A stretch of DNA of 64,000 nt from Aricia agestis. Its lineage: Eukaryota > Arthropoda > Insecta > Lepidoptera > Lycaenidae. The DNA is taken from contig NC_056425.1 of assembly GCF_905147365.1 (NCBI RefSeq), positions 12,303,001 through 12,367,000 on the forward strand, given 5' to 3'. The notes beneath the pieces were generated by a model. It saw nothing but the letters and a program-made list of their open reading frames with translations. It did not search any database and was not told the origin of the DNA. The translations under genes and the position numbers were made by a program. Of the stretch, positions 33,301-44,437 are shown in pieces. The number at the start of each line of letters is the position of its first letter. Within the stretch, counting starts at the first letter, position 1.

Positions 33301-34889
33301 AATTTTGTTATGAAATATTCTGGAGCAATTTACTCCAGATAAGTTTGTTACCACAGTCGGCCATTGCAAGCTCTGTCATTGACGGAGTGAGTGAACACAC
33401 AACAATGTGTTACTCAAGTTAATTAAGTCGTGTTCCTGGTTAAGTAACGTTGTGCGTTACTAATTGGAACATTAATCTTCACAAATATTGCATGATGAAT
33501 GAAGAAGTTATGTTGTGCTATCTCTTGAGGCCCATTTTGGTTGTCTCAGTGTGGCGATTCTGGTGTCTGTATTGTGTCTTGGTAGCTTATGGACACCATG
33601 GTGGCTGAGTAATTTTCCATTTTTTTTCGTAAACGGATTTGGGGAGAAAAGTATTTTTATTTTTTAAGTGAAAACTTTATTAACGGGTTGTGCCTTTTTT
33701 TTACAAATACGCGTCAGGATGTGTCATGGAGCGAATTTGTAAAAGGTTTTTTGACCTGTTTGAAAATTCGTAATATGAGGAATAGTAGTAGACCAGCTTA
33801 GCATCTTTTTACTGCGTATAACTAGGCTGCAATCCCCGAATCTCTCGTTATTTGTTTTTTAATGGAATTTTTTTTAAATGGGCCTTTTTTTAAAAAAAGG
33901 AAGCCCGTACTGTTCAGCGTGTGCGGACACCATAAGAAATAAGCGTATCTCACATGGCATGATATGTGCTTATTATGGCGTTGGTTTTTGTTCCACTTAA
34001 AAACATTGCGATAAGAAGTTAAAAATTATGATTGTTTTGAGAACAATGTAACATGAAACGTAAAGCTGTGGACACAATATGTGCTGTGGCCTGCAGATAA
34101 ATTTTTTATCGCATTTATTTTCTGTTTATTTTTTAAGTAATTTGTTTAAATTTTTATCCTTCTATCATAAAATATTGTCAGTTTCAAGTACGCTCTTTGT
34201 TGGTTTAATTTTTTTAAGACACTTTTATTTATTAACTACTATAGTATAATATTAGTTTGCATAAACGCTCTGAAACTGCTGCACCAAATATGCTGAAATT
34301 CAGCAAATATAGACTATAGAGTTGTCTTTGAGAAAGGAAATATTTTTTACGGTTTTTGCGGTATTTCCTTCGGCGCTTATGAAATGACACGCAACATCTA
34401 TAATAATTATAGTTCGTGATAAAAAAATAATTTAGTGTAGTCCGAGCATTATACTTCTTAACACGTGTGTGTAAACGAATTACTGAATGAAAAATGGTTG
34501 AAAGTATGAACGAATATTGTGTACACAGCTTTAGCACGTAATGACAGTATTATAACTGACACCCATTCATCTCGACCCTGTGCCTAGCGCGCATGAAGAC
34601 GATAGCTCGTTACACGCGCAATGTCAAAACAATGTCATGAATGAATCTCTTGTAAAAAAAACATAATATTTTGAGCCCCGATAAAAATGGAACTAGGCGA
34701 CTTCTAAGTATTCCAGCAGAACGAGGTAATGATGATGAACTAATGCTGAGAACGCTCTTGACAGCTTTTAAATGCTACTTCTTGTATGCTACGATGCCAC
34801 ACATACAGACAGAAGGACACGTCAAACTTAAAACACTCTTTATTTTCGTCGGGGGTTAAAAAATTGTTATGACGTTTGTGAAATTTCCT
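33301..34889. other. AT-rich non-coding stretch, no gene recognised
   Basis: About 1.6 kb. Pieces such as aatggtgtccgcac-like words near 33590 and 33925 (gtggacaccat, gcggacaccat) hint at an old repeat. Open frames (101 and 62 codons) show no motif. Confidence 0.5.
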
Positions 34890-35098
34890 GCGGGGCTAAA
34901 ATGGTCACATTTAGCAATTCCCCTCAATCAATTCAGCAAATGAATTGTCAAAACTGTCAAACTGACAAATGTCAAATCAGTCCAAAATTCAGAAATGAAT
35001 TGCAAGCAGAGTTGCATTTTGCGAATTTAGAAAATTAATCATAATATTATGATTCATATCATGATTCTTCAAAGCGACCATTTTAGCCCCGCTGGTGA
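34890..35098. mobile_element. MITE family G, copy 1
   Basis: Ends gcggggctaaaatggtcac / cgaccattttagccccgc. About 205 bp. A reverse-oriented copy is at 50688-50885 in ADAMTS intron 4. Confidence 0.8.
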
Positions 35099-35875
35099 AT
35101 CTCTCTCGTCCTTCGTGCTAAGAGAGAAGGAATTACATTTTGACAGTCAATTTAGCAAAAAACCTTGAGCGATAAATGCCAAAACAACAATAAAAAATAA
35201 AACATAAATAGTATAATATTAAAAATATAAAATAATAGATGTTGCCACACTAGAGGTGTTTCTTTTTGACATTTTGATGAATGTCCGAACCTTGATAATT
35301 GATTTGCGACAACCCTATTACCAATTCGTCACGATCCATCCACTGATTTATATATTGATGAAATTATAAAATATTTGAACCGGCATACGTTGTTTGGCCA
35401 ATATTGCTTAAGGCAACGCCTTGATAATTTGGCTGTAGCGATATCGACTTTTCTCAGCAATGACTGAAACTAAGAAATTAAAGTTCATTGTCAGTATTCA
35501 TCATGTCTTTGTCTTTGAATTACCCATAGCATAACACGATTGGTCAACTTTTATAACACAGAATAATCAATCTAAAATACCTCTGTAAAAAAGGGATTCC
35601 TATTTTGCCAACAGAGGAGAGTGATTTAAGCTTCCAAAATTTGTACATAGATTGGTTCAAGCATACACTTTAATTTGCCCATAGCTTGTATGAAATGTAT
35701 TTATGGTTTTTAAATTACGCGACAAAAACTATTTTGTCGCTTACGCCCTTTCCATATTTTGCTGTTCCATTGCTTGTTTTCTATGAGAGGCCGGCGCGGC
35801 CTCAAACCAAGAAAACAAGCAATCTAAAACATATCCAATATGGTTTTTTACTTTAACGTCACCTTAAGAGCTTAA
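35099..35875. other. Non-coding stretch with one palindrome
   Basis: 35770-35832 contains ttgcttgttttct / agaaaacaagcaa around aggccggcgcggcct. No gene. Confidence 0.5.
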
Positions 35876-36008
35876 GGCGCAATTTCAGCAACGTCTGGCA
35901 GTTTGTTAAAATATCATGTCTTCTTTTTCATTCATATGAAAAACTAAAGAAGTAACATGATACTAATTCGAGCATTAACTTTAACAGTTCTTGGTGAAAT
36001 TGGGTCTT
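35876..36008. mobile_element. MITE family C, copy 3
   Basis: gcaatttcagcaacgtctgg ... gcattaactttaacagttct, then tggtgaaattg; core ttcatatgaaaaa. Confidence 0.7.
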
Positions 36009-36084
36009 AGGCTGGATCATTATGTACCCGCCCAAACGCGCGGTTTGGCGGCTACACAGCGAGATGACAAGCAAATGTATGACG

Positions 36085-36370
36085 ACTTCTGTGGCTCAGT
36101 GGTTGAGTACCTTGTCAGCGCTCAAGCCGGAGTCACGGGTTCGAATCCCGCCGACGGCACAAAAAGTTTCGTATGTTCCTGGGTCATAGATGTGTATTAA
36201 ATATGTGTATCATATTATAATAAAAATCTTAAATATAATATGTATAGCATAAAGGTATTAAATATATTTCCATTGTCTGGTACCCGTAACACAAGTCTTT
36301 CAGGCACCACGGGGCCAGACTGACGTGGCGTGAAACGTTTAAAGATATTATTATATTAAATGTACGTAAA
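36085..36370 (+). mobile_element. tRNA-derived SINE-C, complete
   Basis: 5' tRNA-like head with A box (gtggctcagtggttgag) and B box (cgggttcgaatcccgcc), a body (tgttcctgggtcatagatgt), and a 3' part (ttgtctggtacccgtaacac ... gggccagactgacgtgg) ending in AT-rich sequence. Resembles the abundant butterfly Metulj-type SINE (from memory). Not a functional tRNA gene: no cloverleaf completes after the B box. Confidence 0.8.
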
Positions 36371-36629
36371 TTGAATCCTTATTCGAATATACATTTCCTT
36401 GTAATCTCGTGGTGTAGCGGCAAAAACGCGTGTTCTCTAAAAAAATCCAGCCTTAGATACTTCAATAGGCCCGATTCAGTATTATTAATAAATTCCGCCG
36501 TTAAGGTCTGTGTTACAGGCCACCGATTGCAGATGGCTTCTTAATAAATAAAGAACCCGACTAAGTAAAAATTTTGGGAAAAATAGCCAAAGTCTCCACA
36601 ATATCTTACCACATTAGATTACCTTAGAT

Positions 36630-37360
36630 CAGCGGTCGGCAACTCGCGGCCCGCGGACGTCCTACTTGCGGCCCGTGAACGTTTTGTAAATAAAGTTATA
36701 ATTAACAAAAAGCATGTCTTTTGAATACGCACTTCGCTCTGCCTGCGAACGAAGTACGAACAAAATATGAGCGACGCGCGAGAGAGGCGGGTTACTTCCC
36801 CGCTCGGCTCCGTTTTTTTTTTTTTTTATGAAATAAGGGGCAAACGAGCAAACGGGTCACCTGATGGAAAGCAACTTCCGTCGCCCATGGACACTCGCAG
36901 CATCAGAAGAGCTGCCTGCAGGTGCGTTGCCGGCCTTCTAAGGGGTAATAGGGGAGGGTAGGGAAGGGAATAGGGGAGGGTACGGAAGCAAATAGGGGAG
37001 GGTAGGGAAAGGAAAAGGGTAGGGGATTGGGCCTCCGGTAAACTCACTTACTCGGCGAAACACAGCGGAAGCGCTGTTTCACGCCGGTTTTCTGTGAGGA
37101 CGTGGTATCTCTCCGGTCGAGCCGGCCCATTCGTGCCGAAGCATGGCTCTCCCCCGTCACGTCGATAATATATTATTATAAACTTAAAGTAAGTTTCTTA
37201 CCAATTTTAAATAGCACTTTTATTTTCCCTATGGAATATGACCAATAATAATTATGCGTAGGTATAAAGGGCTTCTAAGGTTAATATCATGATTGCGGCC
37301 CGCCTTTAGTTTATTTTGCAACCTTGTGGCCCTTGCCTACCAAAAGTTTGCCGACCGCTG
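36630..37360. mobile_element. hAT element with exact 8-bp duplication, split by a SINE
   Basis: CAGCGGTCGGCAACTC at the left and GTTTGCCGACCGCTG at the right, with CCTTAGAT on both sides (36622-36629 and 37361-37368). Same family as 5382-5662. A SINE-A insertion occupies roughly half of it; no transposase remains. Confidence 0.92.
36811..37157 (-). mobile_element. SINE-A copy nested in the hAT element
   Basis: Poly(T)-atgaaataaggggcaaacg to ggctctcccccg in reverse orientation, with an expanded GGGAGGGTA block. Open frames here (36767-37047) are shadows. Confidence 0.82.
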
Positions 37361-37371
37361 CCTTAGATTAA

Positions 37372-37446
37372 TGATTGGTTTCCACGCGCTACGACCCTCG
37401 TAGTAATAGCGTCGTAGTAGCTCGCGTGGAGACCAATCAATCTAAG
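37372..37446. repeat. Short palindromic element
   Basis: tgattggtttccacgcgcta / tagctcgcgtggagaccaatca with cgtagtaatagcgtcgtag in the loop. It begins beside the right flank of the hAT element. Confidence 0.65.
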
Positions 37447-37729
37447 TTACCAACCTTTAATTTACCTAATCGGACCAGTAGTCAAGCCGTTTTTTAGCTT
37501 TGCCGCAGTCGAGTAAAAAATGTAGATTTCCTAACGTGCGTTACGGTTTTGTAAGTACCATTAGAATTACAATTTACTCTTTCGGCACTTCTTACGTAAA
37601 TACTTTCATTGTTTCCGACTTATCAGTCTGGTCGACTCGCCGATCTCCAGACAATTAATGGAAAAGTTAATGAGCTGGATGAAGATTATCTAGAGGAGTA
37701 TAAAGTGACTAAATAAAAATTGTGTTTAA

Positions 37730-38153
37730 GAGCGCATATGACCCTAACTTGACTACATAACCTAGATCTCAAAATCTGTAAGGTCTAGAAAACTGATTTT
37801 TTGACACAAGTAACTTCAGTTCATGAAGATTAAATGCTCAAGACGAAAACACGATTACTCAAAAAATGCTCGATAGTTTCTTTTTTACAAAAAACCTTGT
37901 TTAAGACACATTTTTGCTTGGATCTTCGAAGTTTGATGTCTTTTCTTTAATATTTTTTAATATCTAAAAAGGTATTGATTGAACCTAAATTTGCTCAAAA
38001 CACTTTTTTCATAATCATTATAGTTCGTCTTTTATTCAAGTAAAACTAACTCGGCGATGATTACGCGCCGTCCTTTTTCACCTGGCATATGAAAGACGGG
38101 CGTGAGTGTGAAGAGAGAAGGACGATGATGGATTTTTAGAGTCAGATGAGCTC
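37730..38153 (-). mobile_element. TTAA-flanked MITE, family T2, copy 2
   Basis: 424 bp between TTAA at 37726-37729 and at 38154-38157. Ends GAGCGCATATGACCC and AGTCAGATGAGCTC. Interior matches 27660-28080 in reverse (cctttttcacctggcatatg, gtgtgaagagagaaggacg). Confidence 0.82.
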
Positions 38154-38197
38154 TTAACGTTAATTTAAGGGTCAATCAATTTGACTCTACATTGAGA

Positions 38198-38198
<1 letters not shown>

Positions 38199-38248
<50 letters not shown>
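38199..38248. repeat. (TA)n microsatellite
   Basis: About 25 uninterrupted TA units. Confidence 0.95.
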
Positions 38249-38250
<2 letters not shown>

Positions 38251-38576
38251 GTTACGTTTCTTCTACCGTGCACTGTAGTGCCTAAACTACTGATCTGATT
38301 TTTACTAATTATATGACAATTTTATCAGTGCCGTAAATAGGGCGGTGCCACCGATGCCCAGGCACAGGGCGTAGACTCTGCGGAGGCGCAAGAATGGCCA
38401 GATCAGAATTATTCAGAGGGGCCTATACGTAGCATTGCTCGGGTACCTATAATATCTAAAAAAGAAACAGGGGCGCAGTTATAGAATCTCGCACATGGCA
38501 CAGGGCGCAAAAAAGGCTATTTACGGCACTGAATTTTATTCATAATAATAAACCTGTAGGTTCGTACTGCGTATTT

Positions 38577-38772
38577 AGGGTGAAGCCAAACGAGCGTAGT
38601 TTGTGAGTTGTGACTTGTGAGTCGCAGAATAATCATACAAATCATGACTCACAAAATTACGCTCGTGTGAATCAAACAGCACTTTTGTATGAAACTGAAT
38701 GCAGCAGAATTTCTGCCAGCCGAAATTCTGCGACTCACAACTCACAAATTACGCTCGTTTGGCTTCGCCCTT
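38577..38772. mobile_element. MITE family H, about 38-bp inverted ends
   Basis: tagggtgaagccaaacgagc...tttgtgagttgtga at the left and the inverse (tcacaactcacaaa...cgtttggcttcgccctta) at the right, nearly exact. About 196 bp. The 68-codon open frame inside is a shadow. Confidence 0.82.
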
Positions 38773-38793
38773 ACGCAGCAGCTACTGGATATA

Positions 38794-39004
38794 CAGGGTG
38801 TAACAAAACTAAGTGATAATACTTTAGGGTTTGTATGAGTTCCTTGTTTTTTTCACTTTTGTATGGAAGAACGCCCAAGAGTTACGAGTTTCCCCATACA
38901 AATGAAAAAAAATGTTTTTTTAGCGCTGCAACTTTCACAGTAAACTCGTGACAAGGAACTCATACACACCCTAAAGTATTATCACTTAGTTTTGTTACAC
39001 CTTG
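38794..39004. mobile_element. Mariner-type MITE, family M
   Basis: TA on both sides (38792-38793 and 39005-39006). Ends CAGGGTGTAACAAAACTAAG and its inverse, then almost fully self-complementary. Other copies: 62304-62549 (complete), 57473-57650 and 15590 (broken), and fragments near 12276 and 63930. Confidence 0.88.
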
Positions 39005-39009
39005 TATTT

Positions 39010-39629
39010 GTGCAAAAAACAGTAGTTTCTTTTTAACAAAATAGCTGATTTTTTAAAGAAATAAAGTGTTCTAAAACTCCTTTTTATATTGCATCATTAT
39101 TGTCCTAGTACTGTCGAGTTAGAGGTTTAACTTTGATTAAAATAAATTATTATTAACTTTAGTAATTACAATAATAAGCAGCGTTAACATGACCCTAAAA
39201 CAAAATAAGTTTAAATGCTTAGACCGGAAAATGTTCATTCTATTATGATGTAAAAGCCTACACTAAATTACGTAAAGTAACCACAAAATTGATTTCCTAA
39301 ATTAACTTTCGCCGTGAAAATTAATCCGACAAAGAGAAAGGATTGTTATCTTAAATGTAGAGTTATTAAATGTGCCTTAGTGTCTGAAACTACTTAATGG
39401 TTTCGGTGAGTCATCTACTTAAAAGATAGTTCCAAAATTCTATTCCCTACGTATTATCTATTCTCAAATCGCGGAATTCTGTCTGTAGCAGTCACTGTCA
39501 AAAAACTAGTTATTTTCTATACAAACCGCGATTGACAATCATTAATTTATATCACTTCAAACTCATAAAACAGTTGGAGATTATCATACGAAAAGGTAAC
39601 CAAGACTTTTTCCGATGAAACTATAATAC
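39010..39629. other. Non-coding stretch, nothing recognised
   Basis: AT-rich, no motif or repeat identified. Confidence 0.5.
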
Positions 39630-40065
39630 TGTTGCGGAGACGGACATGTAGTGCCATCTAGCGTCAAACCAGCGAAACTTATCGAGGGAACTCAGACAAC
39701 ATAAATCCCCTACTCAATACTAAATGGCGTTAGGTGTATGTTTACCTGCGCGTACTTTCTAGAAAAGTCCAACACTTGTTTACGCGAATCATTCGGAAAA
39801 GGAATGTTCTCGTACATTCTGAGATTCGCCTCGGACGGTAATTCAGTTCGATGCGAGCTATCATCAAGGCGATTTCGGAGTGAAAACAAGTGATCAATAG
39901 TGAGTGAACCTGTGAACCTACGACTTGGCTATGACCTAGGACAGTGTTAGTGCTTAGTGTATTGGACATAGTGCTTTATGTAGACCTACCTGCTAGTGAA
40001 TAAAGTCATCAAGAGAGTCAGCAGGTCTTTCTCTCCAAATCCTTCGAACGCTAGCACGTAACAAC
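39630..40065 (+). repeat. Putative solo LTR of a retrotransposon
   Basis: Starts TGTTGCGGAGACGG, includes tgaataaagtcatcaag (poly(A)-signal-like) and ends gctagcacgtaacaaca. TG...CA limits, about 435 bp, and no adjacent gag/pol. The 5' half recurs reverse-oriented at 46460-46655. I could not find a clean 4-6 bp target duplication, so the limits may be off. Confidence 0.5.
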
Positions 40066-40106
40066 AGTCTGTTTCTTTACAAGAATTCACTATCCATACT
40101 TACTTA

Positions 40107-40304
40107 TCCATACTAATGTTATAAATGCAAAAGAGTTTCTGTCTGCATGTCTGTTACCTCTTCACGCCCTAACCGCTGAAGCGATATTGCTGAAATTTGG
40201 TATGGATATACATTGAGTCCAGGGAAAGGATATACGATACTTTTATCCCGGAAAAATGTACAATTCCCGCGTGATAAACGGGCGCAACAATAATGCGGGC
40301 GTCA
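40107..40304 (+). mobile_element. Helitron family H-B
   Basis: Starts TC after A (tccatactaatgttataaat), has the usual core and ends aataatgcgggcgtca with a degraded CTAG. Confidence 0.75.
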
Positions 40305-40996
40305 AAAATATTTGTTCATGTTGAATATGCTGTGTCCTGTGATATAAATTGAAGCGAGAAGGACATTGAAATACATGCATTACTACTTCTTATCGTAACA
40401 AAATGTACGGTTATCACTTATTACTGAACATGGAAGAAATAATAAACTATGTAAAGTGATTAACTTTGTATCAGATTAAACATGAAACTCTGTAATAATT
40501 TTGATAAAAAAAGTCATATAAAATTTTTATTACATCAAATAATAATATGAGAACTTATTACAAGCGTGTGAAAAAGTTTATATAAGCTTTTTTCTGCAAA
40601 AAAAAATATATTATTATATTACTCTATACTAAATTCAAGTGGATTTGTATAATACTCGACTTCCTCAGTATACAGGAAGTAAAGGTTACAAAAAATATAA
40701 TTTAACGTTTAATACTAAGTTCTTGTTTCAATGCGGAATCTAGCAATACTGTTTATCATGAAACTACTGTTACCTCAGCGCAATGCACGAGAAATAGCGA
40801 TTATAAGATAGGTTATGCTTTTCACTGATTCCTTACATAAAACATTTAAGATGTTTGTTGTGTTGTGTATTACATACGAAAAACGTTTTAACGAATGTTT
40901 TAAATATTGTGTTCTCTCATTATAAGATGTGATAGAAGTGAAGGCTGTGCGTTGGTAGATCACCATGTCAGTCAGTCACCTTTGAGTTTTATATAT

Positions 40997-43900
40997 CGCA
41001 CCTACGGTGCTATAACGTCACTTATGTATCTAACGTATTTTTTCAGGAGAAGCGTTTGAAAATTGAACATCCTATTAAATTGTATAGTATTACTCGACTA
41101 AAAAAATAAGTTGATAATATCTAAAATAAACTATTAAACCTTACTTTAACATAAAAGCAAACATTTCACTGTTTACTGTTATGAAGATATAAACGTCTAA
41201 AAATTACAACCCTCGCAGAAGTGACGTTATGGGTCTAGAAAATAATTTATCGGTCAATTATGTCAAAGCAAATAAAACACGTCATCATGCATTTCTAAAA
41301 ATATTTATTCAAATAACAAAAAAAAGTAACAAAATTTCTGAATTCTAAATAGTAACTTTTATACTAATCAGACTTTTTAATGGCAGATTATCTTCTTACT
41401 ATCTAAACTTGAACAATCGTCCCCATTCCAAATTAACCAGGGGGTTAATTTGGAATTGGGAATCGTTCAACATCTTCGTAATTGCAATTATCCATAGAAC
41501 TTAACTATTGATTAATCTATGAATCACAGTCATTGTACCCTTATTTAAATATAATTAATAAATGAATCAACAGTAGGTATCACATACCAATTACTTCACT
41601 TATCCTAGACCTACTAAAAATAACTGTTTACTTTAAACTTAGAATCACAGGCTTGGTAAAGCTTAAGGTAAAATACAAAAATTAAATTAAATCATTATAA
41701 AAACTTTCATAGTATCTTGGCACAAGATTAGCTTCCAATAATTGCAATAAATCACGCTTTTTACGTTCTGAAATTGGTATTTTGTTGTTGTAAGCTTGCT
41801 TCAATGTAATTTCGTCTATTTTTCGATTGCCTCTATTGCCGCGTAATTTTTTGGGTTGTAAAATAGCTTTTGCTTCCTCCCAATTATCCGTTTTATATGT
41901 GGTTCGATAATGGTAATTTTCAGAATTTTTGCTAAATTTAATACTTTTGATATCACCGGTCTTGATAACACGATCATTGACATTTTTCGCCATATTAAAG
42001 TTTATGTTCTCTTCAAGTGCTTTCAAATCGAAGAAATCGTTAAAGTTCATTTCGTTTACTACAAACGGTTTACCAGTTTTTTTGGCCCCACGGATAAGGG
42101 AAATGTATTGATCGGGTACATAAATACATCCAGCATTTTTGGCTCTAGTCACAGATTTTTCTATTACAGAGTGAGCTGCATCACCTTCGTTCTGCGTGTG
42201 GCCTCGAATCAAAAAGTTGTGTTGAATGGAGTTAATATTTAAGCGAGTCACTGCATAGTAGTACATAGCAAAAACAAATCTATTTTTTTGCTGACCACAG
42301 CAATTGTCAGAGTAAATAATGACATCGCAGCCTGGTTTTTCGAATGCAATCTGTTCTAAGTATTTATACACACACGACCCTATTTCAATGGCTCCTCTAT
42401 TGGCCAACCCTTCGTGCCAAAAATAACAGGTGGTTTCTTGCTTGTTTGCATTAGATATAGTTAAATTATAACAATTCAGTCTTGATTTGTAGTAAAAAGA
42501 GCTTGATTTGCCAACAGGGCATGGTAACACCGCTTGTAAGTCATAGGTGAAAACAATTGTGTTGTTATTAGGTTCATGACATCTTTTCATATCCCTTTCT
42601 TTCTCAAGTCTACTTAAGCTTTTTTCTTCTTGATGCAGTTTGAAACTATCACGTAATTTATTTTTTTCTTCTTCAGAGGCATTTTCGTATGCTTCACACT
42701 CATCGCACCGATCTTTTTTAGGTTTAAAAAATCCAATGTTAAAATCTTGGTTGAAAATTCGTGAGTAAGCGTCGTAGTTCACAATAGGCTTGTTCTGTTG
42801 TTTCTGACTTTCTGAATAATTTCTATGTAGTTCTGCCACTGTCAAACCCCCACCAATAAATTGTCTGCTAGTACTAGCCCTGAGATAGTGACTCTCAATC
42901 CTTGGAATTGATTCGATATGATCCTTTACTGCTTGTATAACTTCAGGTCCCAAGGTACATTGTTTTCCGTGTTTTCCTCGTTGATCAGGTGGAATGAAAC
43001 CATCATTCTGAGCTCTGCCGTCGATAACAGTCCGTATAACCCGTTGTGTGATACCCAAAGTGTTAATGAGAAAAGTTTTACAGACGCGGATTTCTTTATT
43101 CTCATTCAGCAAGTAAAATGCGTTGTTTGCTTTTCTGTCATACCTTTTGTCAGTCTTTATGCGGCGGTAAGCACATTTTAGTGGTCTTGTACAGGTGTTT
43201 AAAAAACCCCGTTGCCTCTCTAAACTCTCCAACTTCCAGTAAGACTCAAAGATTTCCGTCCTTTTTTGTTCAGTAAATTTAGCAGCACAGGACAACCGAC
43301 ATTTAGTTGTACATGTAGGTCCTATTGTTTTACTTTGATTTAGTTTTTTGGTTTTTATTGAGATATACGTTTTTCCAGAGTTTTTCAATCGCTTAGCAAC
43401 ATTTTTTTTCCAGTTCGTTGGATTACGCGTACGCTTTTTGCCTCTCGGTTTAGTTATCGTTTCCGCTGGTTGGTTATACTCGTGAACTAGACTCTCATTA
43501 TTAGAATTATTGTTTTCTGCAGGAGAATCACTGGAACTGCTACTAGAGCTACTGGAGCTACTGGATGAAGACGATCTTGAACGAGGGCCAGGCCTGTATT
43601 CATCTCCTGAATCAGTGCCGGAGAAATCGCCTGTTTGAAAGTCGATACCCTCTTGTTCATACGATTTATTAGTCGCAAATAAAATAGATGGAGAGTTACC
43701 GTGGTTCTCGAAGGTAGTGTCATGCTGCTCTGGAGTAGTTATTGTTGGGTCTTCTAGGTTGGATGGTGATACTGGACATTCGGAATTTGTAATAGACAAT
43801 GCATTTTCTGTTTCTGAATAAGGTAACATTGTAAAATTGGCTAAATTTTGAACTTCAATCGAGTTTTTGTTGCCATCAGAAAGTGCAAGTAGCACTAGGT

Positions 43901-44437
43901 GTTTGCCGCGTTGGTTCATTCTAAAAAAAAATACAAAATAATGATAATAAATAGGTGCTCAATAAAAAAATATGATAACGATAAATTATTGACTGATTTT
44001 TTTATATCAAAAACAATAATCCTACTATACTGGAGCAATATCGTCACAAGTGTAAATATAACGTTAAACTTTACACCATGAAACACAAATATTGGGGAAA
44101 CAACGTCATTACTTCACTACCTCACTACACAAGTGTCGTTATTGCTCCAAAAACATAAAAAATAATTGTCACAATTACCTTAGTAACGTTGTAGCTCCAG
44201 AAGACAACTACTCGTGCGGGGGGCCGCGCGCAACTGAACGATGAAACGTTGTTTCTCCCAGTGCCGTCCAGATTCGCGCCAAAACCGTAACGACACTAAT
44301 GCCCTCACGTGGACAGTTTGCGTACTACACAAATGACAATAACGCACCAAGTAAAGCGGTGGATTTGGAGTATTTTCTCATAATCAGTTAAGTTTTGAAA
44401 AAAAGTGCATAAGTGACATTATTGCACCGTAGGTGCG
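40997..44437 (-). mobile_element. Complete TIR DNA transposon, probably autonomous
   Basis: 3441 bp. Inverted ends 40997-41026 and 44408-44437 match at 28 of 30 positions (CGCACCTACGGTGC...GTCACTTATG), and each tip contains a GCACC-TAC-GGTGC palindrome. ATAT flanks both sides (40993-40996 and 44438-44441). Removing the element and one ATAT restores a sequence matching the family H-A Helitron (compare ttttatataattatatagat near 12708). A single uninterrupted transposase gene lies inside. The 650 bp left and 520 bp right of it are non-coding; the right part shares CG-rich words with 2040-2160. Confidence 0.93.
41682..43919 (-). CDS. Transposase, DUF7869/Sola-like DDE family
   Basis: Intact 745-codon protein with no intron needed, probably the enzyme that moves the surrounding element. 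Start: the first ATG (43917-43919) directly precedes the non-coding end region. Seen in order: acidic/Ser-rich N-terminus with a Ser run near 116-130; basic KPRGKKRTR (158-165), a likely nuclear signal; Cys cluster CTTKCRLSC (203-211); CDECEA (405-410), a second possible zinc site. A probable RNase H-like core follows: TYDLQ (D460), YSDNCCGQQKN (D538) and GHTQNEGDAAHS (H574, E578, D580). The C-terminal KKLRGNRGNRK (690-700) is basic. The YSDNCCGQQKN and RGHTQNEGDAAHS pair is typical of proteins annotated DUF7869 in insects. Assignment of the acidic residues as the catalytic triad, and the Sola link (4-bp duplications), are inferences. Expanded insect families of this type are often misannotated as host genes. 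Confidence 0.85.
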   Translation of the reverse strand: MNQRGKHLVLLALSDGNKNSIEVQNLANFTMLPYSETENALSITNSECPVSPSNLEDPTITTPEQHDTTFENHGNSPSILFATNKSYEQEGIDFQTGDFSGTDSGDEYRPGPRSRSSSSSSSSSSSSSSSDSPAENNNSNNESLVHEYNQPAETITKPRGKKRTRNPTNWKKNVAKRLKNSGKTYISIKTKKLNQSKTIGPTCTTKCRLSCAAKFTEQKRTEIFESYWKLESLERQRGFLNTCTRPLKCAYRRIKTDKRYDRKANNAFYLLNENKEIRVCKTFLINTLGITQRVIRTVIDGRAQNDGFIPPDQRGKHGKQCTLGPEVIQAVKDHIESIPRIESHYLRASTSRQFIGGGLTVAELHRNYSESQKQQNKPIVNYDAYSRIFNQDFNIGFFKPKKDRCDECEAYENASEEEKNKLRDSFKLHQEEKSLSRLEKERDMKRCHEPNNNTIVFTYDLQAVLPCPVGKSSSFYYKSRLNCYNLTISNANKQETTCYFWHEGLANRGAIEIGSCVYKYLEQIAFEKPGCDVIIYSDNCCGQQKNRFVFAMYYYAVTRLNINSIQHNFLIRGHTQNEGDAAHSVIEKSVTRAKNAGCIYVPDQYISLIRGAKKTGKPFVVNEMNFNDFFDLKALEENINFNMAKNVNDRVIKTGDIKSIKFSKNSENYHYRTTYKTDNWEEAKAILQPKKLRGNRGNRKIDEITLKQAYNNKIPISERKKRDLLQLLEANLVPRYYESFYNDLI

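Noticed and set aside
39630..40065. Full LTR retrotransposon or endogenous retrovirus
   Set aside because: No gag, pol or env sequence next to it; at most a solo LTR.
43487..43723. Second open frame within the transposase region
   Set aside because: Overlaps the Ser-coding microsatellite of the 745-codon gene in another frame.
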